64,000 bases of DNA from Belnapia arida (GTDB taxonomy: Bacteria; Pseudomonadota; Alphaproteobacteria; Acetobacterales; Acetobacteraceae): assembly GCF_016773205.1 (NCBI RefSeq), contig NZ_JAETWB010000002.1:1-64000 (forward strand), read 5' to 3'. This document shows, piece after piece, positions 19,860 to 29,182 of the stretch. The notes under the pieces were generated by a model, which made no database searches, was not told the origin of the DNA, and saw only the letters and a list, made by a program, of their open reading frames with translations. Both the position numbers and the translations under genes were made by a program. Position 1 is the stretch's first letter, and each line of letters opens with the position of its first letter.

Positions 19860-20615
19860 TTATTGTGGGACCGGAATCCTCGGATCGGGCACGCGGGCGG
19901 CGGCCAGCACATCGACCGCGGCGGCGCCGGCCGCCAGCAGGATCGCCGCGCAGGCATCGGCGGTGGCGCCGGAGGTGAGGATGTCGTCCACCAACAGCAC
20001 GCGGCGGCCCGGGATGCGCGAGGCGGCGCGGCGGCCGAGGGCGAAGGCGCCCCGCAAGGCCTCCTCGCGCTCGGCGGCGCCCAGCTCGCCGAGCGGGATG
20101 GTGCGGCGGATGCGGCGGAGCAGGCGCGGGGCGTAGGGCTTGCGGGCCTGCCGGGCGAGGCGGGCAGCCAGCAGCCCGGCCTGGTTGTAACGCCGGGCGA
20201 ATTGACGGCGCCAGTGCAGGGGCACCGGGGCGATGAGGTCGGCGCGGGCCAGCAGTGGGGCGCCGGCCCGGGCCATCTGCCGGGCGAGGAAGCCGGCATA
20301 TTCCGTGCGGTCGGCATATTTGAAGGGCAGCAGCAGGCGCTGGGCGGCGGCGTCGTAGCGCAGGGCGGCGCGGGCGGCGGCGAAGCCGGGCGGGCGTTCC
20401 TCGCAGCCAGGGCAGAGCGGGGCGGCTTCGGCGAGCGGGATGCCGCCCTAGGGGACGCCACAATGCGGGCAGAGCGGCTCCGTCAGGAAGGCAAGGCCGC
20501 CATGGCAGGCCTCGCAAAGCGTGCCCTGCTCGCCGACCTCCGCCTCGCAGGTGAGGCAGTGGGGCGGCAGCAGGGCATCCAGGACCCGGATGCCGAGGCG
20601 GGCGAGGCCGCTCAC
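19860..20615 (-). pseudogene. comF: ComF family phosphoribosyltransferase, interrupted by an amber codon
   Basis: The full frame starts at GTG 20615, overlapping the upstream rhodanese stop, and reads LDALLPPHCLTCEAEVGEQG... LCPHCGVP-TAG-GGIPLAEAAPLCPGCE. These are the two zinc-ribbon CxxC pairs of ComF. The TAG at 20448-20450 is codon 56, at a position where ComF proteins normally have F or Y (C-G-x-P-F/Y). After it the frame stays open to 19860 with the PRPP-binding loop VLLVDDILTSGATADA intact. Downstream reinitiation at ATG 20276 would give 138 residues lacking the zinc ribbon. ComF acts in DNA uptake. Read as a nonsense-disrupted gene or a sequencing error; suppression is possible but unproven. 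Confidence 0.85.
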
Positions 20616-22198
20616 ATCCGGCCGAAGCGGGCGTCGCCGTCGCGGGCGACCTCGTGGATCAGGTCGATCTCCCAGGACAGGTACTCGTGCATCGCCGCCT
20701 CGACGCCCTCGTTGCGGTCATAGGGGCGGAGATAGGTGTCGATGCAGTCGGCATCCTCCGGCGTGCGGCGATCGGCCGCGAAGGGCAGCCCGGCCTCGCG
20801 CCAGCCGGCGAGGCCGCCCGCGAGCAGCCGCACCGGGGCCGCGACCAGCGCCTGCAATTCGGGAATGGCCAGGCGGGCGATGGCCTCTTCCGGTGCCGTG
20901 ACCACCACCGGGCGGCCAGCGGCGAGGCGGGGGGCGAGCGCGGCGAGGCGGGTGCGGACGCCCCAGAGCGCGCCCGGGATATGCGCCTCGCGGAAGTCGA
21001 TGGAGCGGGAGAGCTGGACGACCTGGGCGCCGCCTTCGGCCAGCAGGGCCGAGAGCCCGGCAGGAGTGACGGCCTCCGCCTGGATGGCATCGGCCTCGGG
21101 GCAGGCGGGGCGCCAGGGGCCGGTCTTGAGCGGGCCGGCGAGACCGTCCTCCAGCACCAGGACTTTCCACTGGCCGAGCTGGCGGAGCCAGCCGCCGGCC
21201 ATGCGGGCACGGACGCCGGTATCGTCGACGAGGATGATGCGGGCGCCGCGGACGGCGACCCATTGGTCGGTCGCCTGGACCAGCTGGCCGCCGGGGGCGC
21301 TGCGGCTGCCGGCGAGGTGGCCGGCGGCGTATTCGGCCGGGTCGCGGACATCGAGGAGGTAGGTGGTGCGCGTGGTGTCGGCGAGCAGCCCTGGAAGGTC
21401 GGCGCGGCGGAGCGTCCTCACCCCCGAGCGCTCGGCGAAGGCGGTGGCGCGGGCGAGGGCTGCGGGCAGGCTTTCCGGCGTGCCGGGGCGATAGCTGTCG
21501 GTGCGGCCGGTCTCGCAGGCGAAGCCGGCCAGCTCCCAACCCATGGTGCCGTTCCGAAGTGCCATGACCTTGTTCGGCAGTCCGGCGCTGCGCAGGCTCT
21601 CGGCGCCCATGATGCTGCGGGTGCGGCCGGCGCAATTCACCACGATGGTGGTGGCGGGGTCGGGGGCGATGTCGCCGATGCGGTAGACCAGCTCGCCGCC
21701 CGGCACGTCGATGGCGCCGGGGATGGACATGCGGCGGAACTCGTCCATCGGGCGGCTGTCGAGGATGACCATGGGCTCGCCCGCCTCGCGCATCGCCTGC
21801 AGCTCAGCCGGGTCGATGGAGGGGGTGTGGTAGTGGTGCTCCACCCATTCGCCGAAGGCCTTGGAGGGCACGTTGACGCCGGAGAAGAGGACGTAGCCGG
21901 CGGCCTCCCAGGCCGGGGTGCCGCCCTCCATGACGGAGACGTCGGTGCAGCCGATGCCTTCGAGGTAGGCGGCGAGGCGCTCGGCCAGGCCGCCTTCGCC
22001 GCCATCGACGCAGGCGATGCGGGTGCCGGGGCGCGGCAGGATGGCGCGAGCCCGCAGCTCGGCGCGGGAGAGGCCGCAGGGATTGGCCCAGAACAGGTGG
22101 GAGCGGCCGAACTCGCCATCCTCCCGCGCATCGAGGATGGCCAGCTCCTGCCCGTCACCGATCCAGGATTTGAGGGTGGCGGGGGTGATCGTCCTCAT
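20612..22198 (-). CDS. Multidomain rhodanese-like protein
   Basis: 528 residues made of about four rhodanese folds (about 1-110, 130-235, 262-370, 385-490). Only the second has the full active-site loop, VVNCAGRTRS; the first has ACVDGGEG, and the third and fourth (LVDDTGVRA, VTAPEEAIA) lack the cysteine. Such proteins transfer sulfane sulfur or act as sulfur-carrier scaffolds; substrate unknown. The start MRTITPATLKSWI at 22198 aligns with the first fold; frames running further upstream cross the intergenic inverted repeat. Its stop overlaps the comF GTG. It diverges from rlmB. Confidence 0.88.
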   Translation of the reverse strand: MRTITPATLKSWIGDGQELAILDAREDGEFGRSHLFWANPCGLSRAELRARAILPRPGTRIACVDGGEGGLAERLAAYLEGIGCTDVSVMEGGTPAWEAAGYVLFSGVNVPSKAFGEWVEHHYHTPSIDPAELQAMREAGEPMVILDSRPMDEFRRMSIPGAIDVPGGELVYRIGDIAPDPATTIVVNCAGRTRSIMGAESLRSAGLPNKVMALRNGTMGWELAGFACETGRTDSYRPGTPESLPAALARATAFAERSGVRTLRRADLPGLLADTTRTTYLLDVRDPAEYAAGHLAGSRSAPGGQLVQATDQWVAVRGARIILVDDTGVRARMAGGWLRQLGQWKVLVLEDGLAGPLKTGPWRPACPEADAIQAEAVTPAGLSALLAEGGAQVVQLSRSIDFREAHIPGALWGVRTRLAALAPRLAAGRPVVVTAPEEAIARLAIPELQALVAAPVRLLAGGLAGWREAGLPFAADRRTPEDADCIDTYLRPYDRNEGVEAAMHEYLSWEIDLIHEVARDGDARFGRM

Positions 22199-22245
22199 GC
22201 GCGGCGTCCCATCTGTGATGGAGGCTTCGCCTCCACGGCGGCACC

Positions 22246-22313
22246 GGCCCGCTCCCCACCCGGCCGCCCCCTCGGGCATGCCGGTCGTGGGTGGCCGGGT
22301 GGGGGAGCGGGCC
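22246..22313. repeat. Long inverted repeat between the rhodanese gene and rlmB
   Basis: Arms at 22246-22265 (GGCCCGCTCCCCACCCGGCC) and 22293-22313 are complementary apart from a single extra base, around a 27-base loop. A smaller GGAGGC-TTC-GCCTCC hairpin sits beside it at 22220-22234. It lies between divergent genes, where a terminator is not expected. Confidence 0.85.
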
Positions 22314-22391
22314 TCGGCCGAAGCGTTTCCCGCGGCGGAGGGTATGGCGCGGAGGAGTGGACAGCAACACGGGCGCGGGCCAAATGAGGCC

Positions 22392-23171
22392 ATGCGTCGA
22401 TCGAGCCAGACCCCGCCTGCCCCCCGCCGTCCGCCCCAGCCGGAGGCACGCGGGGCGGCCGGCGGCCTCTGGCTCCATGGGCTGCACGCGGTGGCGGCGG
22501 CGCTCGCCAACCCGGCGCGGCGGCTCAAGCGCCTCCTGGTGACCGAGGAGGCGGAGGCGGCGCTGGCCGCGCGGCTCGACGGGCGCTGGCGGGTGGCGCC
22601 GGAGCGGGTGGAGCGGGGGCGCTTCGCCACCTTCCTGCCGGAGGATGCGGTGCATCAGGGCGCGGCGCTGCTGGTAGAGCCGCTGCCGAACCTGACCCTC
22701 GACCGGGCAGTGGAGCATGGCACGGGGCCGGTGCTGGTGCTCGACCAGGTGACGGACCCCAGGAATATCGGCGCGATCCTGCGCTCGGCGGCGGCCTTCG
22801 GCGCCTCGGCGCTGGTGATGCAGGACCGGCACGCGCCGCCGGAGACGGGGGCGCTGGCGCGGGCCGCCTCCGGGGCGCTCGAGATCGTGCCGGTGGTGCG
22901 CGTCGTGAACCTTGCCCGCGCGCTCGACGAGTTGAAGAAGGCCGGGCTCTGGGTCGTCGGGCTGGCGGGCGAGGCGCCGGTGACGCTGGCGCAGTCGGGC
23001 CTCGGCGGGCGGCGGGTGGCCCTCGTCCTCGGCGCCGAGGGCGACGGCATGCGGCGGCTGACGCGGGAGGGCTGCGACGAGCTCTGCCGCCTGCCCATCG
23101 CGCCGGAGATGGAAAGCCTCAACGTCTCCGCCGCGGCGGCGGTGGCGCTCTACGAGTTGGGCCGGAAATAG
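22392..23171 (+). CDS. rlmB: 23S rRNA (guanosine-2'-O-)-methyltransferase RlmB / TrmH family
   Basis: 259-residue SPOUT methyltransferase. After a short basic tail, the substrate-binding domain begins GLWLHGLHAVAAALANPARRLKRL. The SPOUT motifs follow: LDQVTDPRNIGAILRSAAAFGA, ALVLGAEGDGMRRLTREGCD and ESLNVSAAAAVALYELGR. These fit RlmB (methylates G2251) better than TrmH of tRNA, though subfamily assignment needs alignment. The ATG at 22392 is chosen because the upstream frame is antisense to the rhodanese gene. Confidence 0.9.
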   Translation: MRRSSQTPPAPRRPPQPEARGAAGGLWLHGLHAVAAALANPARRLKRLLVTEEAEAALAARLDGRWRVAPERVERGRFATFLPEDAVHQGAALLVEPLPNLTLDRAVEHGTGPVLVLDQVTDPRNIGAILRSAAAFGASALVMQDRHAPPETGALARAASGALEIVPVVRVVNLARALDELKKAGLWVVGLAGEAPVTLAQSGLGGRRVALVLGAEGDGMRRLTREGCDELCRLPIAPEMESLNVSAAAAVALYELGRK

Positions 23172-23184
23172 CGGGAGGGACGCG

Positions 23185-23949
23185 ATGGGCGCGGCGGCGG
23201 AGGCGATCCTCGATGCGGGGCGGGCGCGGCGGGTGCTGGCGCCGCTGGGCGCTGCGGCGCCCGGCAGCGAGGCCGAGGGCTATGCGGTGCAGCGCGAGGT
23301 GGCGGAGGCGCTGGGCGCCTTGCCCCCGGCCGGCTTCAAGATCGGCGCGACGACGCGGAAGATGCAGGAGTATCTTGGCCTCGGTGGGCCGGCGGCGGGC
23401 TTCGTCACGGCGGCGAGCGTCAATCCGAGCGGGACGGAGTTTCGATTCGCGGATTTCGTCGCCCCCGGCGTCGAATGCGAGATCGGGGTGCGGCTCGGGC
23501 GCGACCTGCCGGCCGGGCCCTGCACCCGGGCGCAGGCGGCGGAGGCGGTGGCGGAGCTGTTCCCGGCCATCGAGATCGTCGAGCGGCGCTATGGCGACCT
23601 CGTGGAGCTGGGGACGCCGACGCTGATCGCCGACCGGGTCTTCCATGCCTCGGGCGTGATCGGGGCGCCGGTCGCGGGCTGGCGGGGGATCGACCTCGCG
23701 GCGGTGCGCGGCCGCTTCCATATCGGCGGGCGGATGGTGGCGGAGGGGCATGGGCGGGAGCTGCTCGGCCATCCGCTGGAGGCGCTGGCCTGGCTGGCGG
23801 GCTCCGGCGCGGCCAGGGCGTTCGGCGGGCTGCGGGCGGGGCAGGTGGTCTGGCTCGGCTCGGTGACGCTGCCGGTCTGGCTGGATGGGCCTTGCGAGGT
23901 CGTCGCCGATTTCGAGGGGCTGGGCGAGGCGCGGCTCCGCCTGGCGTGA
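23185..23949 (+). CDS. 2-keto-4-pentenoate hydratase / fumarylacetoacetate hydrolase-fold protein
   Basis: 254 residues of the MhpD-like FAH superfamily. Typical blocks are YAVQREVAEALG, GFKIGATTRKMQEYLGL, GVECEIGVRLGRDLP (acidic metal ligands) and AGQVVWLGSVTLPVWLDGP near the C-terminus, the last matching the HpaH/MhpD turn. Likely a hydratase acting on a 2-oxo-alkenoate in aromatic catabolism, but no catabolic genes lie nearby, so the substrate is open. A strong ribosome site (GGGAGGGA) precedes the ATG, 13 bases after rlmB. Confidence 0.85.
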   Translation: MGAAAEAILDAGRARRVLAPLGAAAPGSEAEGYAVQREVAEALGALPPAGFKIGATTRKMQEYLGLGGPAAGFVTAASVNPSGTEFRFADFVAPGVECEIGVRLGRDLPAGPCTRAQAAEAVAELFPAIEIVERRYGDLVELGTPTLIADRVFHASGVIGAPVAGWRGIDLAAVRGRFHIGGRMVAEGHGRELLGHPLEALAWLAGSGAARAFGGLRAGQVVWLGSVTLPVWLDGPCEVVADFEGLGEARLRLA

Positions 23950-24057
23950 TGCCGGCGGCAAGGGGCCGTTAACCAGGGTGGGGCATGATGACGGTGCCGC
24001 CATGTGGCGGCGTATTAGTGGCTTCCGCCAGGACGGCGACAGGGATCGGGAAACCCC

Positions 24058-24285
24058 ATGCCGCCCGCCGACTGGAATCTGCTGACCGACGACCTGCAAC
24101 TCGCCCTCTCGCGCGAGGCGCTGCGCCGTGCCACCGAAACACTGGCCGAACACGCCAAGCTCCTCGCCCTGGAGATGGAACAGGGCACGCTGACCGACCG
24201 TGGCGGGCCGGAGGCGCTGCGCCTCTTCGCCGCGGTCGTGACGGCGACCAGTCAGGATGCCTTCGGGCCCATCGGCCATGCTTGA
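24058..24285 (+). CDS. Small conserved-looking acidic protein (hypothetical)
   Basis: 75 residues, entirely helical by appearance: MPPADWNLLTDDLQLALSRE, ALRRATETLAEHAKLLALEMEQGTL, then a short tail. No membrane helix, cysteines or known motif. It reads like the small uncharacterised proteins common in Acetobacteraceae. Support is its position in a gap between two plus-strand genes, codon use like its neighbours, and no competing frame. Confidence 0.6.
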   Translation: MPPADWNLLTDDLQLALSREALRRATETLAEHAKLLALEMEQGTLTDRGGPEALRLFAAVVTATSQDAFGPIGHA

Positions 24286-24337
24286 GCCGGGGCGCGGGCC
24301 GGACTAAGCGGCTGGGGCCATTGCTGCCCGAGGACCC

Positions 24338-24922
24338 ATGACCGACCCACTGCTCTTCACCCTTGCCGTGCTCGCCGTACTGGCGACGCCCGGACCGACC
24401 AACACGCTGCTGGCGACCTCGGGGGCCATGGTGGGCCTGCGGCGTTCCCTGGCGCTCGTGCCGGCGGAGGCGGCGGGGTACTGCATCGCCATCCTGACGC
24501 TCGGGCTGGTGCTGGGGCCGGTGATGGCCGGTCAGCCGCTGCTGGCGGCGGCGCTCCGGGCCGCGGTCGGTGCCTACCTGTTGGTGCTGGCCTGGCGGCT
24601 GTGGCGGCGGGGCGCCAAGGAAGTTGTCGGCGCGGTGGCCGGGCTGGTGCGGCCGGGGCAGTTGTTCGTCACCACCCTGCTCAACCCGAAGGCCATTGTC
24701 TTCGCGCTCGGCATCCTGCCCTTCGGCAAGGTGCCGGTGCTGCCCTACATGCTCGGCTTCGTCGCGTTGCTGGCCTCGGTGGCGGTGTGCTGGATCGGGC
24801 TCGGCGCAGTGCTGGGGCAGGCTGCGGCGCGGCGGGGCATCGCCGGGGTGGTGCCGCGGGTCGGGGCGACGGCGGTGGCGGGGTTCGGCGTGCTGTTGCT
24901 GGTCGGGCCGCTGCTGCGATAG
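24338..24922 (+). CDS. LysE/RhtB family amino-acid exporter
   Basis: 194-residue inner-membrane protein with about six hydrophobic helices. The LysE-family signature is clear at the N-terminus (LAVLATPGPTNTLLATSGAMVGLRRSL) and in LLNPKAIVFALGILPF at about 115-130. Members export amino acids such as lysine, threonine or homoserine lactone; the cargo cannot be told from sequence. Monocistronic, convergent with the zinc-ribbon gene three bases away. Confidence 0.92.
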   Translation: MTDPLLFTLAVLAVLATPGPTNTLLATSGAMVGLRRSLALVPAEAAGYCIAILTLGLVLGPVMAGQPLLAAALRAAVGAYLLVLAWRLWRRGAKEVVGAVAGLVRPGQLFVTTLLNPKAIVFALGILPFGKVPVLPYMLGFVALLASVAVCWIGLGAVLGQAAARRGIAGVVPRVGATAVAGFGVLLLVGPLLR

Positions 24923-24925
24923 GGG

Positions 24926-25312
24926 TCAAGCCTTGCCGAGCAGCACGTAGAGGCGCGCGGCCGGTGGCCAGGCGGCGGTGATCGGCGCCTGATAGGCGAG
25001 GATCGCGGCGACGAGGCCCGCCAGCGCCAGGGCGGAGGCGGCCCAGGCGGCGGCGAGGGCGAGGCCCGGGCGGCGCGACGGGCGGGGTGGGTCGATCGGC
25101 TGGTGCGCGCGGTGCTGGCCCGGGATCGGCGGCGGCGCGGGGCGCGGGGGCGCGGGCTCCGGTGCCGGCTTGGGCGGGGGTGGGGGCGGGGGCGCTTCGG
25201 CCTCCTCGCGCCATTCGTGCCGGCACTTCACGCAGCGCAGCACGCGGCCGCCGGCGATCAGCCGCTCCGGGACTTCGTAAGCGGCCTGGCACTGGGGGCA
25301 GAGGATGCGCAT
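24926..25312 (-). CDS. Zinc-ribbon membrane protein (MJ0042 type)
   Basis: 128 residues. The N-terminus MRILCPQCQAAYEVPERL...RVLRCVKCRHEW is the MJ0042-type zinc ribbon with two CxxC pairs. A proline-rich linker (about 40-70) leads to one membrane helix near 88-108 and a short tail. Proteins of this layout sit beside ftsE/ftsX in many alphaproteobacteria and are of unknown role. The frame extends far upstream but that part is antisense to ftsE/ftsX, so the start at 25312 is used. Confidence 0.9.
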   Translation of the reverse strand: MRILCPQCQAAYEVPERLIAGGRVLRCVKCRHEWREEAEAPPPPPPPKPAPEPAPPRPAPPPIPGQHRAHQPIDPPRPSRRPGLALAAAWAASALALAGLVAAILAYQAPITAAWPPAARLYVLLGKA

Positions 25313-25402
25313 CGGGCCCGTAATGTGCGGCCCCCCTGCCCGCGCCGCAAGCGCCCGTACGGGCCTTGGCGCGCCGCCTCGCCGGCGGCATTGTCCGGCC
25401 CC

Positions 25403-26060
<658 letters not shown>

Positions 26061-26068
<8 letters not shown>

Positions 26069-26957
26069 ACCGCCAAGGGTGAGGCGCAGCCGGGGGCGGG
26101 ACCCGCTCGGGCTGCGGCGGGCACTGTCGGACCGGCTGCTGCCGGCGCTGGTGGCGGCGATGGCGCTGCTGGCGGCGATGGCGCTGGCCGGCGCGCAGGG
26201 TGCGGCGGAGCTGACATCGCGCTGGGAGGCGGGGGCGGCGGCGGCGGTGACGGTGCAGCTGCCGCCGGGCGTGGCCTCGGGCGGGCGGTTGGAGCGGGCG
26301 CTGGCGGCGCTCGAGGCACTGCCGGAGGTGGCCGAGGCCCAGCTTATGAGCGAGGCGCAGATGCAGGCGCTGCTGCGGCCCTGGCTCGGCGAGGCGCCCG
26401 CTGTCGCGCTGCCGCTGGTCATCGAGCTGCGGCTGGCCGAGCTGCCGGCCTCGCCCGAGGCGCTGGCCGGGCGAATCGCCGCGGCAGTGCCGGGCGGCGT
26501 CGTCGAGTCGCATGGCGTCTGGGTGGCGCGGCTGGTGGCGCTGGCGCGCAGCCTGCAGGCGGTGGCGCTCGCCGCGCTGGTGCTGGTGGCGGGGATCGCG
26601 GCGGCCGTCGTCGCCGTCGCGGTGCGGGCGGGAATCGCGGCGCGGCGGGCGGCGATCGCCCTGCTGCACGACATGGGCGCGACGGATGCCGATATCGCCG
26701 GGCGCTTCGCCGGGCGGGCGGGGCTGCTGGTGGGCACCGGGGCGCTGCTCGGGACGCTGCTGGCGGCGCCGGTGCTGGCGGGCTTCGCCGACCTGGCTGC
26801 GCCCCTGCTGGGGCAGGTGCCGGCCGGGTCGCTGGCCGGGCTGCCCTGGGAGAGCGTACCCTGGGGGGCGCTCGCCCTGCTGCCGCTGCTCGGCGCGGCG
26901 CTTGGCTGGCTGACGGCGCAGGCGACGGTGCGGCGCTGGCTGCGGCGGCTGCCATGA
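26061..26957 (+). CDS. ftsX: Cell division permease FtsX
   Basis: 298-residue FtsX-type permease: one N-terminal membrane helix (about 28-46), a periplasmic domain (about 50-160) and three C-terminal helices (about 165-195, 225-250, 270-290). The block RAGIAARRAAIALLHDMGATDADIA is the FtsX family segment before the second helix. It partners with FtsE at the septum. Its stop overlaps the next gene as ATGA. Confidence 0.92.
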
Positions 26958-27571
26958 GCGGCGGGCGGCGCCGGCGACGCTGGCTGGTGCTGGCGCCGGT
27001 GCTGGGCTTCACCCTGCTGGCGCTCGGCTTCGGCTGGTTCCTGGTCGTGGTCTCGCATGGGCCGGCTGAGCCGGAGCGGCACACGGATGGCATCGCCGTG
27101 CTGACCGGCGGGGCGGAGCGGGTGGAGACCGGCCTGCGCCTGCTGCGTGAGGGGCGGGCGGAGCATCTGCTGGTCTCCGGCGTGCATCCGCAAGTGACGC
27201 TGGCCGATCTGGCGCGGCTGGCGGCGCTGGAGCCGGAGGCGCTGGGCGAGCGCGTCAGCCTCGGCCCACGGGCGACGACGACGCGGGGCAATGCCGTCGA
27301 GATCGCCGATTGGGCACGGGCCACGGGCATCCGCTCGCTGCGGGTGGTGACGGCGGGGTATCACATGCCGCGGGCGCTGCTCGAGCTGCGCCGGAGATTG
27401 CCGGAGGTGGAGCTGGTCGCCCATCCGGTGGTGCCGGCCCGGCTGCGCGACCCGGCGGCAGGCGGTCGGGCGCGAACCTGGTCGCTGCTGGCGGGCGAGT
27501 ATCTAAAATTGCTCGCAGCCTGGGCCGGCCTGCCCTACTGGCTCGGCCTTCCCCTGGATCCGCCGCGATGA
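26954..27571 (+). CDS. YdcF family (DUF218) membrane-anchored protein
   Basis: 205 residues with one N-terminal membrane helix (about 10-30) and a DUF218 domain: DGIAVLTGGAERVETGLRLL, EHLLVSGVHPQV, LGPRATTTRGNAVEIADWA and RSLRVVTAGYHMPRAL. The ElyC/SanA/YdcF family is linked to envelope and undecaprenyl-phosphate metabolism, but the reaction is not known. Coupled to ftsX and plsC by ATGA overlaps on both sides. Confidence 0.9.
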   Translation: MSGGRRRRRWLVLAPVLGFTLLALGFGWFLVVVSHGPAEPERHTDGIAVLTGGAERVETGLRLLREGRAEHLLVSGVHPQVTLADLARLAALEPEALGERVSLGPRATTTRGNAVEIADWARATGIRSLRVVTAGYHMPRALLELRRRLPEVELVAHPVVPARLRDPAAGGRARTWSLLAGEYLKLLAAWAGLPYWLGLPLDPPR

Positions 27572-28326
27572 CCTGGCTTCGTTCCGTCCTGTTCAACTTC
27601 GCCTTCTTCACCACCACGGCAATGGTCGCCGTGCTGGCCACGCCTGTCCTGCTGGCGCCGGGCCGCTGGACCATGCCGGTGATCCGCTTCTGGGCCTGGC
27701 TGGTGGTGCAGGAGTTGCGCCTGATCTGCGGCATCCGCCTGCATGTGACGGGGCGGGAGCACCTGCCGCAGCAGGGGCCGGCGCTGATCGCGGCCAAGCA
27801 CCAGTCGGCGCTCGACACCATCGTCTGGCTGCTGCTGGTGCCGCGCTGCTGCTACGTACTGAAGCAGGAGCTGCTGCGCATCCCGTTCTACGGCTTCCTC
27901 GTTGCCAAGGCGGGGATGATCCCGGTGGACCGCGAGGGCGGCGGGGCGGCGATGCGGCAGTTGCTGAAGGACGGCAAGGCGGCGACGGCGGCGGGGCGAC
28001 AGCTCGTCATCTTCCCGGAGGGGACGCGGGTGGCACCCGGCGAGTACAGCCCCTACCAGCCGGGGATCGCGGCGCTGGCCTCGGCGACGGGGCTGCCGGT
28101 GATCCCGGTGGCGACCGACAGCGGACGGCTCTGGGGCCGACGGGCCTTCCGCAAGCGGCCGGGGGTGATCTCGATCTCCGTGCTGCCGCCGCTGCCGGCA
28201 GGGCTGCCGAGGCCGGTGCTGATGCGCGAGCTGGAGGCCGGGATCGAGCGGGAGACGGAGCGGCTGATGGCCGCCGGGCCTGTGGATAAAGCCGTGGATG
28301 AGTTGGTGCCGACCGCTGTGCCGTGA
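27568..28326 (+). CDS. plsC: 1-acyl-sn-glycerol-3-phosphate acyltransferase
   Basis: 252-residue inner-membrane acyltransferase making phosphatidic acid from lysophosphatidic acid. Motif 1 is KHQSALDT (H-x4-D), motif 2 GMIPVDREGG, motif 3 VIFPEGTRVAPGEY, and a conserved proline motif VIPVATDSG. An N-terminal membrane helix spans about 10-28. Last gene of the ftsEX cluster; the ATG overlaps the preceding stop. Confidence 0.95.
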   Translation: MTWLRSVLFNFAFFTTTAMVAVLATPVLLAPGRWTMPVIRFWAWLVVQELRLICGIRLHVTGREHLPQQGPALIAAKHQSALDTIVWLLLVPRCCYVLKQELLRIPFYGFLVAKAGMIPVDREGGGAAMRQLLKDGKAATAAGRQLVIFPEGTRVAPGEYSPYQPGIAALASATGLPVIPVATDSGRLWGRRAFRKRPGVISISVLPPLPAGLPRPVLMRELEAGIERETERLMAAGPVDKAVDELVPTAVP

Positions 28327-28592
28327 GGCCAGCCAGGAGCCGCAAGCTGCTGCCCGGGCGGAGTTTTTCCACGGATCGGGGCTGTGCAGTGCCACTCATC
28401 CACCGCACATTGCACAGGTTAAGTCATTGACATAGGTGGATATTCCGCGAGATAGCCACAAGGCGTCCCCTGGCCGCTCCCCAAGCCCCGGCAATGATTC
28501 GGGCGCAAATTGAAGGGTTTGGGAGATATGTGGATGCTTTGTTCCTCGGCTTGCTGCCTGAGCGCACGGGCCACGCCTTAGGCGATCATACC

Positions 28593-29123
28593 CTAGCCTG
28601 GAGGCAACAGGGCGGCGATCCGGTCGAGCGCGGCATCGCGAATGCCGAGCTCGCGGAGGTGGGAGACCGTGTTGATCAGGTAGTCCCGATTTGCACCCGC
28701 CTGGCCGATGCCGCGGGCGATGGCGGCGGCGGCGGCCTCCGGCGCCGGGCGGCAATAGGCGGCGTGGCGCCGGTCCGCAACATAGGTGACAGCCTGGACA
28801 ACGCGGCCGCTGTCGAGCAGGCGGGCGGGCAGCAGGCGGCGGGTATAGACGATCTCGCCGGCGACGTTCTCCCGCGCATCGAGATAGGCAAGCGTCGCCT
28901 CCGCCGCCTCGGCCGCCACGGTGAAGGCGACGCCGCGGCAGGCGCCGCCGCGATCGAGGCCGAGCACCAAGCCGGGCTGCTCCGCCGTGCCGCGGTAGTA
29001 GCGGCTGGTGAGGCAGAAGCGGCGATGGAAGCCGCGCAGCAGCGCCGGATGCCGGGCCTCGTAGGCGAAGCCGGGGCGCCAAATCAACGAGCCATAGGCG
29101 AAGACGTGGATGGGGTCGGGCAT
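28593..29123 (-). CDS. ChaC-like gamma-glutamylcyclotransferase
   Basis: 176 residues of the ChaC family, which cleave glutathione to 5-oxoproline and Cys-Gly in the cytoplasm. The substrate loop VFAYGSLIWRPGF is at residues 7-19, RFCLTSRYYRGTAEQPGLVLGL and the catalytic-glutamate region LDARENVAGEIVYTRRLLPA follow. Length matches the family. Single gene with a 266-base gap (28327-28592) on its 3' side in which I see no gene or clear signal. Confidence 0.93.
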   Translation of the reverse strand: MPDPIHVFAYGSLIWRPGFAYEARHPALLRGFHRRFCLTSRYYRGTAEQPGLVLGLDRGGACRGVAFTVAAEAAEATLAYLDARENVAGEIVYTRRLLPARLLDSGRVVQAVTYVADRRHAAYCRPAPEAAAAAIARGIGQAGANRDYLINTVSHLRELGIRDAALDRIAALLPPG

Positions 29124-29182
29124 GCGGGTCCGGCGCTCGGCATTCGCGTGCCGCGTGGGGGCGCGGTATAGCGCCGTGCATC

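Noticed and set aside
28327-28592. A TTGACA-like element near 28427 with a frame downstream at 28494
   Set aside because: No acceptable -10 follows at 16-18 bases and the frame is antisense to the chaC-like gene.
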